Assembly: GCA_002559145.1 (NCBI GenBank)
Contig: NTXX01000011.1
Coordinates: 3,855 to 67,854, forward strand
Direction of reading: 5' to 3'
Origin: Bacillus sp. AFS006103
GTDB lineage: Bacteria > Bacillota > Bacilli > Bacillales > Cytobacillaceae
DNA length: 64,000 nt
Every line of letters starts with the position of its first letter. Position 1 is the first letter of the stretch. Under the pieces are notes generated by a model that worked only from the letters and a program-made list of their open reading frames with translations, did not search any database and was not told where the DNA came from. The position numbers and the translations under genes are program-made. Positions 63,604 through 64,000 of the stretch are shown piece by piece.

Positions 63604-64000
63604 TTGAAATGGACATTAAGTCAATTACAAAAATATCGAAACAAGGATTTTTTGATTGATGAAATAGTTCGTGTGGATGAGATTATACAAGATGATCCAA
63701 CCATTCGAGAAGTTTCTCCGATGCATATTACTGGTCGGGGAGATATTGATTCAACAAAAGTAACTTTCCATTTAAAAATTGAAGGTTACTTAATACTTCC
63801 TTGTTCTCGTACTTTAGTGGATGTTAGACTTCCAATTAATGTCGAAACAACTGAAACGTTCCTCTTACAAGCTTCAGTATATGAAACTGAAGAGGAAGCA
63901 TATCAAGTAAATGGTGATGTGATTGATATTATGCCAATCCTTCGAGAGATTCTTTTACTTGAAGTTCCAATGCAGGTTTTTTGCGAAGATGTTAATCATG
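63604..64000 (+). CDS. ylbN: YlbN/YceD-family protein (DUF177), cut by the window edge
   Basis: The first 132 residues of a DUF177 protein: MKWTLSQLQKYRNKDFLIDE; GRGDIDSTKVTFHLKIEGYLILPCSRTL; VDVRLPINVETTETF. The family normally has about 170 residues and two Cys pairs later in the chain; the first Cys (LPCSRT) is seen here. YceD/DUF177 is tied to 23S rRNA processing and ribosomal protein L32, and rpmF usually follows. Starts at TTG after TTGGGGTGA. 3' end not in the window. Confidence 0.9.
   Translation, partial: MKWTLSQLQKYRNKDFLIDEIVRVDEIIQDDPTIREVSPMHITGRGDIDSTKVTFHLKIEGYLILPCSRTLVDVRLPINVETTETFLLQASVYETEEEAYQVNGDVIDIMPILREILLLEVPMQVFCEDVNH

Overview
This window is ordinary, well-conserved core chromosome from a low-GC, aerobic, endospore-forming member of the Bacillaceae. 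Gene content and order follow the Bacillus subtilis ykuI-to-ylbN region closely. Spore-related genes (ylaJ, ylbJ/spoVV), a caa3 oxidase cluster, RNase J1, and the SR1 riboregulator between pdhD and speA all point to Bacillus sensu lato. I cannot name the genus or species from the sequence alone. I see no phage, integrase, insertion-sequence transposase, CRISPR array, rRNA or tRNA.

Layout. 0-4.2 kb, minus strand: patA-type aminotransferase, a small Cys-rich protein, ykyB, the Tat-exported phosphoesterase ykuE, and a C39-like lipoprotein that appears to start at CTG. 4.3-14.3 kb, plus strand: ykuI (degenerate EAL), ykuJ, darB, a 14-TM-type MFS exporter, ccpC, dapH-dapL (lysine/DAP synthesis), ykuU-ykuV (thiol redox), a DUF4349 lipoprotein behind an ECF-type promoter, and ktrC. 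14.4-18.2 kb: rnjA-rpoY, a tiny cationic peptide gene, a HAD phosphatase and peptide deformylase. 18.4-24.4 kb: ykyA and the pyruvate dehydrogenase operon pdhABCD with a leader of about 260 nt. 24.6-30.2 kb: small genes, SR1/SR1P with two CcpN-like operators, speA, a nitronate monooxygenase-like enzyme, yktA, yktB, ykzI. 30.4-39.8 kb: suhB, ylaF, typA, ylaH, ylaI, a PNPOx-like protein, ylaJ, ylaK, ylaL, ylaN, ftsW. 39.9-50.9 kb: pyruvate carboxylase and the heme A / caa3 oxidase block ctaA, ctaBCDEFG. 51-64 kb: yozB-like gene, then the ylb cluster (ylbA-ylbG, rsmD, coaD, spoVV, ylbK, ylbL, tmcAL and a cut-off ylbN).

The genes work mainly in central carbon flow (pyruvate to acetyl-CoA and oxaloacetate), terminal respiration, cell envelope and septum formation, RNA turnover, and small regulatory proteins.

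The least ordinary signals are: (1) a family of intergenic repeats with AAAAGCGGAAGCGCC and AGCTAGACA ends, whose four copies all begin 0-2 nt after a stop codon in the gene's own orientation, two of them flanked by 5-bp duplications; (2) a complete transcription unit for a 23-residue amphipathic cationic peptide; (3) a possible CU-rich sRNA upstream of rsmD; (4) paired CcpN-like operators at SR1; and (5) PerR-like boxes before a peroxiredoxin gene. I did not find a large undescribed system.
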